Assembly (NCBI RefSeq): GCF_009764355.1
Contig: NZ_LNUA01000010.1
Span: 9,406-73,405 of the forward strand
Length of the DNA stretch: 64,000 nucleotides
Direction: 5' to 3'
Source: Companilactobacillus bobalius
Lineage (GTDB): Bacteria > Bacillota > Bacilli > Lactobacillales > Lactobacillaceae
The position numbers and the translations under genes were made by a program. The notes below the pieces were generated by a model, which did no database searches, had not been told where the DNA came from, and was given only the letters and a program-made list of their open reading frames with translations. This document shows positions 1-8,216 of this stretch, piece after piece (within the stretch, counting starts at the first letter, position 1; the number at the start of each line of letters is the position of its first letter).

Positions 1-11
1 TAACTACCTCC

Positions 12-55
12 AAAAAAGGCAGTGATTCCATAGTGAAATCACTGCTATATTTTTA
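12..55. terminator. Bidirectional terminator after the GH43 gene
   Basis: GCAGTGATT (19-27) pairs perfectly with AATCACTGC (37-45). T-rich tracts follow on both strands. It lies just past the stop codon of the minus-strand hydrolase gene. Confidence 0.7.
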
Positions 56-59
56 TCGC

Positions 60-1103
60 TTATTCGTAATCATCCAAAGACCATTCATCATGCCAATCAA
101 TATATGGTCTGTCTCCAACAAATCTAATTGGTAACCATACATAATCTGCAATTGATGTATTCGCAACAACTACATCATCCAAATTATCAGGTTTTGTATC
201 TTTCATTGCTGGATTGAAGAATTGTTCAAATGTTTTAGCATAATCTTCATATTTACGATTCATTTCATTAGGTAACCAACGATCTTGACAAGCAATATAC
301 AAATCTTTCTTTCCTTGTACCTTAAAGACTGAAGTTACTTGAGAATAATATGAAGTCTTTGTTGTGTCTTGAGGACTAGGATTACCCAAAACAGTGTAAG
401 GACCATGCCATGTATCGGCAATAGCAACTTCTGAAGGACTTGGGAAGTATCCGGTAGTACCTGAAGTCAATAAATAGTGTTTATAGTTTCTAATGAAATG
501 AGCTGTAGCTTCACGTACATATGGTGGGAAACGATGTGGGAAGTGAGTTGTGTAATAACCCGTTAGATCAGTGTAATCATCGGTCAAATCGGCACAAATT
601 GTTTCTGAATGAACTCTTTCAAAGTAGTAATAGCCTTTGCCATCTGGGGCGACAGCCAAATCGAAGTCACCAGCACTCATGCCTAATGGAGAAATATCTT
701 CGTTAACAATTGTATATGGTCCAAGAATACTATCAGCTGTCAAAACTGTCTCTGTTTGAGTATCATCCTTATGCATTACTTTGACCCAGCAGACATATTT
801 CTTTGTTTTCTTATTATAGATAATATGTGGACGATCCATTTGATTTTTGTAATAGAATGGTGATTCCGGATCATCAGTATTAGCTGGAATAATAATTCCT
901 TCACTCTTCCAATTATATAAATCTTGAGAACTGTAACAACGAACGCCCCATTGCCAAATTCCATTCTTACCATCCGACTTCTCTTTGTTTTCACCGTACC
1001 AATAATATGTACCATCTATATACATAACAGAACCACCATGTGCTTGAATTCTGTTACCATCTGTATCTAACCAAACTTGTCCTGGACGAAATGAATTATA
1101 CAT
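60..1103 (-). CDS. Glycoside hydrolase family 43 protein (subfamily 24-like)
   Basis: 347 aa, no signal peptide, so probably a cytoplasmic exo-glycosidase. The N-terminus reads WLDTDGNRIQAHGGS then YYWYGE. Later come a DRPHIIYN block, REATAHF followed by YLLTSGTTGY, and a SQVTSVF...QDRW block. These are landmarks of the five-bladed GH43 propeller related to exo-beta-1,3-galactanases. RBS AAAGGAG precedes the ATG. It is 15 bp downstream of an MFS transporter, so the pair probably takes up and splits a galactose- or arabinose-containing oligosaccharide. The substrate is inferred, not seen. Other GH43 activities (xylosidase, arabinofuranosidase) remain possible. Confidence 0.85.
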   Translation of the reverse strand: MYNSFRPGQVWLDTDGNRIQAHGGSVMYIDGTYYWYGENKEKSDGKNGIWQWGVRCYSSQDLYNWKSEGIIIPANTDDPESPFYYKNQMDRPHIIYNKKTKKYVCWVKVMHKDDTQTETVLTADSILGPYTIVNEDISPLGMSAGDFDLAVAPDGKGYYYFERVHSETICADLTDDYTDLTGYYTTHFPHRFPPYVREATAHFIRNYKHYLLTSGTTGYFPSPSEVAIADTWHGPYTVLGNPSPQDTTKTSYYSQVTSVFKVQGKKDLYIACQDRWLPNEMNRKYEDYAKTFEQFFNPAMKDTKPDNLDDVVVANTSIADYVWLPIRFVGDRPYIDWHDEWSLDDYE

Positions 1104-1118
1104 AATTAATTTACTCCT

Positions 1119-2309
1119 TTAATTTACTTTATTTTTTAATGAATTCTTTTGCATACCAAATGAATTCCAAATTACAACGATAAGTACTATTAATCCAACA
1201 ACACCACTTGTTATCATGGCAGCAGCTGGAGTTTGATTTCCAATTACATCACCAATTATTTGTTGAATATAAGGTGTCAAGAAAACACTGATATTGATGA
1301 ATACCAAAGCTAACGAATTAGAAAAATTAGTTAACTCTTTAGGACATAATTCTGAAATTCTTAAAAACATATATGGTGATAAAAATGTGAATGATGCGGC
1401 CATAATAATTACTAGAACACCTGTGAATAATAGATTCTTCGAAAATGTAATGAGAATACTACTTCCACTAAGAATCAAGATGAACAACGGGAACATTTTT
1501 GAACCTAATAACTGATGAACTTTTCCAAATAAGACCCCAACAAACATCCCAGTTAAAGATGTGAAACTTAATATGAAACTGGCTGAAGTGGCTGTTCCAT
1601 AACCGACATCTGTAATCAACAATGACAATTTAATCATTAATGTCATAAAGATAAACTGCATAAAAAACATAGCTGCACAAAATGCAAATACTTTTCCGTT
1701 TAATTTCTTTAAGCTTTTAACTATACTTATCTTTTTATTTTCTTGTTGAATGTTCATCTTAGGTAGAAAAGCAATAACTAGTAGCAAGACAACTAACAGT
1801 ATGAAATATGTCAGGAAACTAAATCTCCAACTGATCTGAAGTAATATTCCCGCTAACATAGTTAACAACGTACTTGCCAAATTTGAAACAGTACCTATAA
1901 AACCAAACATCTGCGCACGTTCATCCCCCTCATAGAAGTAAGAAACTATACTGTATGATAGAGGGTTTAATAATCCGATTCCGGCACCAAATAAGAACCG
2001 ACAAACTAATATTCCATAGATACTATTTATAAATGCCGGAGCAATTCCGGAAATAAATGAAATTAATAGTCCTAAAGATGCTGTATTCTTATACCCAATT
2101 TTCTTTGTTACTAAAGGACTAATGGCGACAAATATTAAAATTGCCAAGCTAGGTAAAGTTGTGATAGATTCAATAGCTGATGAAGCCACTCCTGGAAAAC
2201 TATCTTTAATAACGGGAATAGCTCCTGAAATAACACCCGCTGCCGTTGTATCAATAGATATCCCAAGTATGGAGGCTTTAAATAAAAAACTGTGTTTATT
2301 TTTTATCAT
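1119..2309 (-). CDS. Major facilitator superfamily transporter
   Basis: 396 aa, about 12 hydrophobic segments, with an MFS-like charged loop (SPLVTKKIGYKN) after the second helix and RFLFGAGIGL in helix 4. It is first in a two-gene operon with the GH43 hydrolase, which suggests a sugar or oligosaccharide substrate. RBS AAGGGG lies 8 bases before the ATG. Its leader carries a perfect 20-bp palindrome and a perfect cre site. The divergent AraC gene is probably the specific activator and CcpA the catabolite repressor. Substrate and direction of transport cannot be read from the sequence. Confidence 0.85.
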   Translation of the reverse strand: MIKNKHSFLFKASILGISIDTTAAGVISGAIPVIKDSFPGVASSAIESITTLPSLAILIFVAISPLVTKKIGYKNTASLGLLISFISGIAPAFINSIYGILVCRFLFGAGIGLLNPLSYSIVSYFYEGDERAQMFGFIGTVSNLASTLLTMLAGILLQISWRFSFLTYFILLVVLLLVIAFLPKMNIQQENKKISIVKSLKKLNGKVFAFCAAMFFMQFIFMTLMIKLSLLITDVGYGTATSASFILSFTSLTGMFVGVLFGKVHQLLGSKMFPLFILILSGSSILITFSKNLLFTGVLVIIMAASFTFLSPYMFLRISELCPKELTNFSNSLALVFINISVFLTPYIQQIIGDVIGNQTPAAAMITSGVVGLIVLIVVIWNSFGMQKNSLKNKVN

Positions 2310-2331
2310 CTTTTTGCCCCTTTTTCTAATT

Positions 2332-2351
2332 AATCATTAGGCCTAATGATT
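2332..2351. promoter_or_regulatory. Perfect 20-bp palindrome in the MFS leader
   Basis: AATCATTAGGCCTAATGATT is self-complementary over its full length. It lies 22 bases upstream of the MFS start codon, between the cre site and the gene. It is either an operator for an unidentified regulator or a hairpin in the leader RNA. Confidence 0.6.
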
Positions 2352-2377
2352 TTGTAAGTTATTGTTATCGCTTACAA
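2352..2377. promoter_or_regulatory. cre site within an inverted repeat (MFS-GH43 promoter region)
   Basis: TGTTATCGCTTACA (2363-2376) matches the cre consensus TGWNANCGNTNWCA at every position. It is also the right part of TTGTAAG-N12-CTTACAA (2352-2358 and 2371-2377). CcpA repression of the MFS-GH43 operon is likely. The wider repeat could bind the divergent AraC regulator. Confidence 0.75.
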
Positions 2378-2503
2378 TTGATAATTCTAGCATCTATTCA
2401 AATATAAATTAGCCCATTAGTTTGGTAAATATTGTACTTATATTTCGATTTTTATAAAATTATAATTAACTAAAGATTTTAAATTGATTTTGGAGATCGT
2501 AAA

Positions 2504-3394
2504 ATGCTAAAAAATAATAATGAAAATCGGGATAATGTCCAACATGAACTAATTAATCTTTTACCTAATATTCCTTTTAAGATATACATGAGTGATCAAC
2601 ATCCCAAATCAACCGATCATTCGTACATAGTTCCTCACTATCACGACGACGTTGAAATTATTTATCTAATAAAAGGTAATGTAAAAATATTTGATAATAA
2701 TTCAGTTACCGAATTAAATCCAGGAAGTGTCTATATTATTAATTCCAATGATATTCATTCAACAATGAGTTCTTCAACACATATTCAAAATTATGTATTA
2801 CAAATATCCTATGATTTTTTAATCAATTTCATTCCAAATTTTTCGACTTACCACTTTATGATCAATAATCAACATCCAGCAATAACTCAATTAAAAGATG
2901 ATATCGTTAGAATGGATTTCTTTCTTAATAAAAACCATAAAGCAAATGCTTATTTATCTGGATTATCATCCCTATTTGATCTGCTTTATCTTTTGACTAC
3001 TAACTTCTATACAACTCTGACCTCTAAATCTGCTTCAAAAAACTTTAAATATCACAAAAGAATGGGGCAAGCCATAGGTTACATTGAAAGTAACTACTCT
3101 ACACCCATAACATTAAGAGAAATATCAAATTATATTCACTTATCTCCAGCCTATTTCTCCGATTTTTTCAAAAAACAAACTGGATTAACATTTTATACAT
3201 ATTTAACCAATGTAAGAATGAAACACGCCGAAGATTATCTAAAAAATACTAATGTAGAAATAATGCAGGTCATCGATAATTGTGGATTCTCTACGTACCA
3301 TCAATTTAGGAAAGAATTCTATATTAGATTTAACATGAGTCCCTCTCAATTTAGAAAGAACAACAAAAAAGAAGGCCTTCTCCAATCAAAATGA
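2504..3394 (+). CDS. AraC family transcriptional regulator (cupin plus HTH)
   Basis: 296 aa. Residues about 20-110 form an AraC-type sugar-binding cupin (HYHDDVEIIYLIKG and GSVYIINSNDIHS). Residues about 190-290 carry two helix-turn-helices, with the signature LREISNYIHLSPAYFSDFFKKQTG and the second FSTYHQFRKEF. RBS TGGAG lies 9 bases before the ATG. The gene is divergent from the MFS-GH43 operon and most likely controls it in response to the imported sugar. The stop codon lies inside the terminator hairpin. Confidence 0.88.
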   Translation: MLKNNNENRDNVQHELINLLPNIPFKIYMSDQHPKSTDHSYIVPHYHDDVEIIYLIKGNVKIFDNNSVTELNPGSVYIINSNDIHSTMSSSTHIQNYVLQISYDFLINFIPNFSTYHFMINNQHPAITQLKDDIVRMDFFLNKNHKANAYLSGLSSLFDLLYLLTTNFYTTLTSKSASKNFKYHKRMGQAIGYIESNYSTPITLREISNYIHLSPAYFSDFFKKQTGLTFYTYLTNVRMKHAEDYLKNTNVEIMQVIDNCGFSTYHQFRKEFYIRFNMSPSQFRKNNKKEGLLQSK

Positions 3395-3410
3395 GAAGTG
3401 CCTTCTTTTG
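3366..3410 (+). terminator. Terminator of the AraC gene
   Basis: AAAAGAAGGC pairs with GCCTTCTTTT, with a nested CTTCTC/GAGAAG pair in between. The TGA stop codon of the AraC gene (3392-3394) lies inside the hairpin. Confidence 0.75.
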
Positions 3411-3437
3411 TAATAATCATAATTTTATTCTATATAC

Positions 3438-3629
3438 TTAATCAAAAAAATAAGATAAATCAACATGATAAATACCTGATATTAAATGCAAATTTTCTAA
3501 ATCGGGACGGCTTTCTCCCCTCTCCCATTGCGATATTGCTTGTCTAGTAATATTCAATTTCTTAGCAACATCCCCTTGTGACAATCCATTCTTTTTTCTC
3601 TGATATTTCAATTTCTCAGACATCCCCAT
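3438..3629 (-). CDS. Small XRE-family helix-turn-helix regulator
   Basis: 63 aa, a stand-alone Cro/CI-type domain: LKYQRKKNGLSQGDVAKKLN then ITRQAISQWERGES. There is no C-terminal effector domain. GGGAAGG lies about 9 bases before the first ATG; a second ATG two codons on is also possible. It is divergent from a small membrane protein gene, with a hyphenated palindrome in the shared gap. That fits a self-regulating pair. The stimulus is unknown. Confidence 0.8.
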   Translation of the reverse strand: MGMSEKLKYQRKKNGLSQGDVAKKLNITRQAISQWERGESRPDLENLHLISGIYHVDLSYFFD

Positions 3630-3655
3630 AATTTTTCCTTCCCTAACTAAGATTA

Positions 3656-3685
3656 GAAAGGAACTCTTTCGAAAGAACTCCTTTC
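3656..3685. promoter_or_regulatory. 30-bp hyphenated palindrome between divergent genes
   Basis: GAAAGGA and TCCTTTC flank a central TCTTTCGAAAGA, each separated by a non-pairing AC. The two-fold symmetry suits a dimeric regulator such as the adjacent XRE protein. The target is inferred from position only. Confidence 0.5.
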
Positions 3686-3762
3686 TTTAATTATAAAGAA
3701 AACGATTTCATAATAAAAGATGAGTACAGGAGTCACTTTAAGAGATGAAAGGAGAACACCGT

Positions 3763-4131
3763 ATGATGAAAAAGATAATGCATTACCTATCACAAGGAAT
3801 GTACCTATTTGCAGTCATGATTTTAATCGACATTATTGTAGAGCAAAGTAAATATACCATTCTATCCTCGATGTCCTATTATGTAACTTGCTTAGTCCTA
3901 ATTATTCTGATTATTATTTCAGTTCCCGAAGAAGGTTCTATCCATAAAAAGTTTAAAACACCAGGAATTTACATACTTGAAGTAGCGATTTTCATGGCAG
4001 TCATAATACAGCAAAATGTATATTCTCTTCTGCCTCACATGTTTTATTTCATTATTTATCCGGTTTTACTTACTTTAATTGTTACTTCACTTCCTGAGGG
4101 AGTACTTTATAAAAAATTCCAACACAAATGA
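3763..4131 (+). CDS. Small membrane protein with an internal duplication
   Basis: 122 aa, start set at ATG 3763 because AAAGGAG lies 8 bases upstream; an ATG at 3745 would overlap that RBS. About four hydrophobic segments. The two halves look alike: each has a hydrophobic pair, then SVPEEGSIHKKFK in the first half and SLPEGVLYKKFQ in the second. I do not recognise a family. Divergent from the XRE regulator, which may control it. Confidence 0.6.
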   Translation: MMKKIMHYLSQGMYLFAVMILIDIIVEQSKYTILSSMSYYVTCLVLIILIIISVPEEGSIHKKFKTPGIYILEVAIFMAVIIQQNVYSLLPHMFYFIIYPVLLTLIVTSLPEGVLYKKFQHK

Positions 4132-4178
4132 AAAAATCTGGGACTCAATCTATGCAACCGCGAGTCTCAGATTTTTTT
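4131..4178. terminator. Bidirectional terminator
   Basis: AAATCTGGGACTC pairs with GAGTCTCAGATTT (one mismatch). There are A/T tracts on both sides. It serves the plus-strand membrane protein gene and the minus-strand gntP copy 1. Confidence 0.75.
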
Positions 4179-4187
4179 GTATTTCAT

Positions 4188-5540
4188 TTAAACAAACAAA
4201 CTCAAAATCATAACGCAAACAATACCAACAACGGAAATTAAGCTTTCCAAAACAGTCCAAGTTAACAAGGTTTCCTTCACTGTTAAGTCAAAGTATTCTT
4301 TGAACATCCAAAAACCTGCATCATTAACATGGGATGCGGCTAATGAACCAGCTCCAACAGCTAACACCATCAAAGCAGGATTTACTCCGGCTGAAGTCAT
4401 CAATGGTAAAACTAATCCGGCAGCAGTTAATGAAGCAACGGTTGCTGACCCTAGTGCTACTCTCAAGACAACGGCTATCAGCCAACCTAGTATCAATGGA
4501 GAAATATTAACTCCAGTGAACAGTTTCATTACGGCATCACCGACTCCACCATCGATCAAAACTTGTTTGAAAGCACCGCCACCACCGATTACTAATAGTA
4601 GCATGGCGATTGATTTAACGGCATCTTCCAAACTTTTCATAATTTCTGAGGTCTTAAATCTTCTGGCCCAACCCATAGTGTACATCGCTACTAATAATGA
4701 AATTGTCATAGTAATAGCTGGTGTTCCAATAAAAGCAATGATTGAATCTAAGAGTGTTGGATTCTTTGGTACGGAACCGCCATTGAATAACAATTGATAG
4801 ACTGTGGTAATTGCCATTAAAATGACTGGGAACAATGATGTTAATACACTGATACCAAATCCTGGAGTATCTTCCAACTTGAATTTCTTTTGTGGTCCCA
4901 AAGCAGTTAAATTACCTTTACGGTTAAAGGCATCAGGTACAATCTTTTTAGCAAATTTTGTGTAAACTGGACCGGCAACAATAACTGCTGGTATGGCAAC
5001 AATTATTCCGTAAAGTAAAACATGACCAGCATTGGCATTCAAAACAGCACTAATTGCAGTAGGTGCTGGATGTGGTGGTAGGAAACCATGAGTTACAGAA
5101 AGTGCGGCGGCCATCGGAATTCCTAAATAAAGAATGGAAACTCCAGCTTCGACAGCTATGGCGAAAACGATTGGAATCAGAAGAACCATCCCTACTTCAA
5201 AGAACAAGGCAATTCCGATGATGAATGATGCCAAAACAATAGCTAACTGTAGTCGTTTTTTTCCAAACTTTTCAATTAAAGTATGCGAAATTCGATAGGC
5301 ACCACCGGCGTCAGCAACCAGTCGACCTAGCATTGCACCGAAACCGAAAACAATCGACAATTCACCCAATTGTCCGCCAATTCCGTCTTGAATACTTGTG
5401 GCAATTTTAGTCATTGGAATTCCTAATCCAATCCCAACAGCTATAGAAGTAATGATCAATGAAACAAAGGTATTCAGTTTTAATTTAATGATTAAAAATA
5501 GTAATAGGGCTACACCTAAAATTAATACTAAGAAAGCCAT
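4188..5540 (-). CDS. gntP: Gluconate permease, GntP family (copy 1)
   Basis: 450 aa, 12 or more hydrophobic segments. It has the GntP landmarks HGFLPPHPAPTAIS, GGGGAFKQVLIDGGVG and a C-terminal SHVNDAGFW. It imports gluconate by proton symport (family knowledge). It is last in gnd-gntK-gntP, with a 70-bp gap from gntK that holds a hairpin with a T-run and a perfect cre site. Expression of the permease is therefore probably lower, or separately repressible, compared with the kinase. A close paralogue lies at 11238-12590. Confidence 0.9.
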   Translation of the reverse strand: MAFLVLILGVALLLFLIIKLKLNTFVSLIITSIAVGIGLGIPMTKIATSIQDGIGGQLGELSIVFGFGAMLGRLVADAGGAYRISHTLIEKFGKKRLQLAIVLASFIIGIALFFEVGMVLLIPIVFAIAVEAGVSILYLGIPMAAALSVTHGFLPPHPAPTAISAVLNANAGHVLLYGIIVAIPAVIVAGPVYTKFAKKIVPDAFNRKGNLTALGPQKKFKLEDTPGFGISVLTSLFPVILMAITTVYQLLFNGGSVPKNPTLLDSIIAFIGTPAITMTISLLVAMYTMGWARRFKTSEIMKSLEDAVKSIAMLLLVIGGGGAFKQVLIDGGVGDAVMKLFTGVNISPLILGWLIAVVLRVALGSATVASLTAAGLVLPLMTSAGVNPALMVLAVGAGSLAASHVNDAGFWMFKEYFDLTVKETLLTWTVLESLISVVGIVCVMILSLFV

Positions 5541-5558
5541 AATTAGTCTCCTCCTCTT

Positions 5559-5572
5559 TGTTACCGCTTACA
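5559..5572. promoter_or_regulatory. cre site between gntK1 and gntP1
   Basis: TGTTACCGCTTACA matches TGWNANCGNTNWCA at all 14 positions. It lies just upstream of the gntP1 RBS. Predicted CcpA site. Confidence 0.75.
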
Positions 5573-5582
5573 GTGAATCTAT

Positions 5583-5612
5583 TAAGAAAAGCGCGTTCAC
5601 ACGCACTTTTTT
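5583..5612 (-). terminator. Intercistronic hairpin between gntK1 and gntP1
   Basis: On the minus strand AAAAGTGCG pairs with CGCGCTTTT (one G-U pair) and ends in TTTT. It probably acts as a partial terminator or processing site. A matching hairpin lies between the second gntK and gntP. Confidence 0.55.
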
Positions 5613-7146
5613 ATTTCACATGTTTCTTTTGAAATTCGGCAATACTCTTGTACTCCGGTTCCAAGACTCTTGATAGTCTGATCCAAATTGGTAACAATTC
5701 ACGATAAACTTGGAAATTCTCTTCATTTGGTTTGTGAACATCAGTTACACCAACCATATCTTTCACAGCTGATAAATCATCAATATATCCTAAGGCATAC
5801 ATTCCTAATACTGCGGCACCTAGACAGGAACTCTCAAAGCTTTCAGGAATTGTAACGTCTTGTTCAAAAATATCAGCCAACATTTGTCTCCATAGAGCTG
5901 AACGGGCAAATCCACCTGTAGCTTGAATACTCTTAGGTTTTCCGGCAACTCCTTCAATCGTCAACATAACGATATACAGATTATAAACGATACCTTCCAA
6001 AGCAGCTCTAACCATATGTGCTCTAGTGTGCTTTCTAGTTAAACCGAAGAATGATCCTCTAGCGTAAGCATCCCAGATTGGAGCTCTCTCGCCACCAAGA
6101 TAAGGATGGAACAACAATCCATCAGAACCAGCAGGAATCTTTTCAGCAATTTGTGTCAAAATATCATAAGTTGAAACTTGCATTTGTTCAGCGGTAATTT
6201 TTTCTGGCGCAAAGAGTTGATCCTTGACCCAGCGGAAAACAATTCCACCATTATTAACCGGACCACCAACGACCCATTTGTCTTTAGTTAAGGCATAACA
6301 GAACAATCTCCCATTAGGATCAACCACTGGTTTGTCGACCACTACTCTGACTGCTCCACTAGTTCCAATTGTCACAGCTACTACTCCAGGATCAATCGCA
6401 TTAACACCCAGATTTGATAATACGCCATCACTGGCACCAAATACGAATGGTACATCCTTCGTAATTCCCAAAACCTTACCATAGTTGGAGTTAATACCAG
6501 TAATTGTGTCAGTTGGTTCAACTAATTCTGGCAATTGATCTGTAGTAATGCCTAATAGATCCAAGGCTTGTGGTTCCCATTTCAATTTGAAAATATTGAA
6601 CATCCCAGTCGCGGAAGCAATTGAATATTCCATTTTATAAGTTCCAAATAATCTGAAGAAAATATATGTTTTAAGGTCAATGAATTTCTTAGTTTTCTTA
6701 AATAAATCTGGTTTTTCATTCTTGATCCATAAAATTTTTGATAATGGTGCCATGGGATGAATTGGCGTTCCAGTTTTAGCGTAAATCTCTGCTCCGATAC
6801 CGTTTGCTTTCAATTCTTCACTATATTTGGCTGCTCGGTTGTCGGCCCAAGTAATCGCACGAGTCAATGGTTGATCATCTTGATCCATAAGAATTAAGCT
6901 GTGCATTGCTGATGAAAAGGAAACCCCTTTTAGCTCACCTTTTTGGACTTTTCCTTTACGAATAACTTGTCCCAATACTTCAATTACTGCATCAAAGATA
7001 TCTTCTGGATCTTCTTCAGCCATATCGGGCACATCTTGATACAATTGATAACCACTGTTAGCGTGGGCAATGACTTTTCCTTTCATATCATAGAGAACAC
7101 TCTTTGTACTAGTAGTTCCAATATCAACGCCAATCATGTATTCCAT
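5611..7146 (-). CDS. gntK: Gluconate kinase, FGGY family (copy 1)
   Basis: 511 aa. N-terminal ATP-binding loop GVDIGTTSTKSVLYD, central ITWADNRA and VFGASDG, C-terminal GGFARSALWRQMLAD. It phosphorylates gluconate to 6-phosphogluconate, the substrate of the upstream gnd product. Its length is typical of the FGGY family, unlike the short E. coli-type GntK. The gap from gnd is 28 bp. The paralogue at 12648-14183 is over 90% identical in protein by eye, with many synonymous differences. Confidence 0.92.
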   Translation of the reverse strand: MEYMIGVDIGTTSTKSVLYDMKGKVIAHANSGYQLYQDVPDMAEEDPEDIFDAVIEVLGQVIRKGKVQKGELKGVSFSSAMHSLILMDQDDQPLTRAITWADNRAAKYSEELKANGIGAEIYAKTGTPIHPMAPLSKILWIKNEKPDLFKKTKKFIDLKTYIFFRLFGTYKMEYSIASATGMFNIFKLKWEPQALDLLGITTDQLPELVEPTDTITGINSNYGKVLGITKDVPFVFGASDGVLSNLGVNAIDPGVVAVTIGTSGAVRVVVDKPVVDPNGRLFCYALTKDKWVVGGPVNNGGIVFRWVKDQLFAPEKITAEQMQVSTYDILTQIAEKIPAGSDGLLFHPYLGGERAPIWDAYARGSFFGLTRKHTRAHMVRAALEGIVYNLYIVMLTIEGVAGKPKSIQATGGFARSALWRQMLADIFEQDVTIPESFESSCLGAAVLGMYALGYIDDLSAVKDMVGVTDVHKPNEENFQVYRELLPIWIRLSRVLEPEYKSIAEFQKKHVK

Positions 7147-7174
7147 AATTAAAACTCCTTACATAAACTCAAAA

Positions 7175-8077
7175 TTATTTATTCTTATCGATTGCATGTC
7201 CACCAAATTCATTTCGTAACGCTGAAACAACTTTGCCAGTGAAAGTATCATCTTCCATAGAACGATATCTCATCATCAATGACATTCCGATAACAGGTGT
7301 TGGTACTTGTAATTTCAAGGCTTCATCTAAAGTCCACTTACCTTCACCAGATGAATGCATTGTGCCTTTGATATGTTGTAAATTATTATCTTTAGAAAAG
7401 GCATCTTGAGCTAATTCCATCAACCAGCCACGAATTACTGATCCGTTGGACCAAACTTTAGCGACGGCTTCATTGTCATATTCGAATTTACTGTGTTCCA
7501 ACACATCGAATCCTTCAGCGATAGCCTCCATCATTCCGTATTCAATACCGTTGTGAACCATCTTGAGATAATGTCCACTACCCGCTTTACCTGTGTAGAG
7601 ATAACCATCTTTCATCGCAATACCTTTGAAAATTGGTTCAATATATTGGAAAGTTTTATAGTCATCGCCACCAATCATGAAGTTACCATCTTGATTAGCA
7701 CCACTTTTACCACCAGATGTTCCACAATCGAAGAATTTAATTCCTTTAGCCTTTAAAATTTGATTGTGTCTGAGTGAATCTTCATAAAATGAATTACCAC
7801 CATCAATCACAATATCGTCGTTATCTAAAAGTTGACTTAATTTATCGATCGTATCATTAGTTGGCTTACCAGCTGGTAACATGACCCACATAATACGAGG
7901 TTTCTTCAAAGCTAAAACGGCCTCTTCCAAACTAGCAACACTTTGAGCGCCCATATCACTAGCTTTTTGTCTAGCCACTTCGTTTAAATCAAAAGCAACT
8001 ACTTGATTGTCATTTCTGATTAAATTCTCACACAAATTGATTCCCATTTTTCCTAAACCGATCATTGCTAAATTCAT
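7175..8077 (-). CDS. gnd: 6-phosphogluconate dehydrogenase, decarboxylating (short form)
   Basis: 300 aa, the short GntZ/YqeC type rather than the 470-aa form. Rossmann motif GLGKMG near residue 7, DGGNSFYEDS and CGTSGGKSG in the middle, and the catalytic region HYLKMVHNGIEYGMMEA. It oxidises 6-phosphogluconate to ribulose 5-phosphate and CO2. It is first gene of gnd-gntK-gntP. The promoter and a CcpA site are visible upstream, and an RpiR regulator is divergent. Confidence 0.92.
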   Translation of the reverse strand: MNLAMIGLGKMGINLCENLIRNDNQVVAFDLNEVARQKASDMGAQSVASLEEAVLALKKPRIMWVMLPAGKPTNDTIDKLSQLLDNDDIVIDGGNSFYEDSLRHNQILKAKGIKFFDCGTSGGKSGANQDGNFMIGGDDYKTFQYIEPIFKGIAMKDGYLYTGKAGSGHYLKMVHNGIEYGMMEAIAEGFDVLEHSKFEYDNEAVAKVWSNGSVIRGWLMELAQDAFSKDNNLQHIKGTMHSSGEGKWTLDEALKLQVPTPVIGMSLMMRYRSMEDDTFTGKVVSALRNEFGGHAIDKNK

Positions 8078-8094
8078 ATTTATTGTCTCCCTTT

Positions 8095-8108
8095 GTAAAG
8101 CGCTTTCA
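8095..8108. promoter_or_regulatory. cre-like site in the gnd leader
   Basis: GTAAAGCGCTTTCA matches the cre consensus at 12 of 14 positions, with a perfect AAAGCGCTTT core. It sits just downstream of the predicted gnd transcription start, so bound CcpA would act as a roadblock. Confidence 0.65.
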
Positions 8109-8120
8109 TTTATTGACTAT

Positions 8121-8149
8121 AGTATATGAAAATTATTTTTAAAAATCAA
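8121..8149 (-). promoter_or_regulatory. Promoter of gnd-gntK-gntP
   Basis: Reading the minus strand, -35 TTGATT (8144-8149) and -10 TATACT (8121-8126) are 17 bp apart. Confidence 0.7.
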
Positions 8150-8167
8150 TAGTTTTATAGAAAAAAC

Positions 8168-8196
8168 TTTTCAGACAAATAAAATTGTGCTATCTT
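8168..8196 (+). promoter_or_regulatory. Weak promoter of the RpiR gene
   Basis: TTTTCA (8168-8173) and TATCTT (8191-8196) are spaced 17 bp, each matching the consensus at four of six positions. Confidence 0.45.
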
Positions 8197-8216
8197 ATTA
8201 TTGTGAGGTAAAGCCT

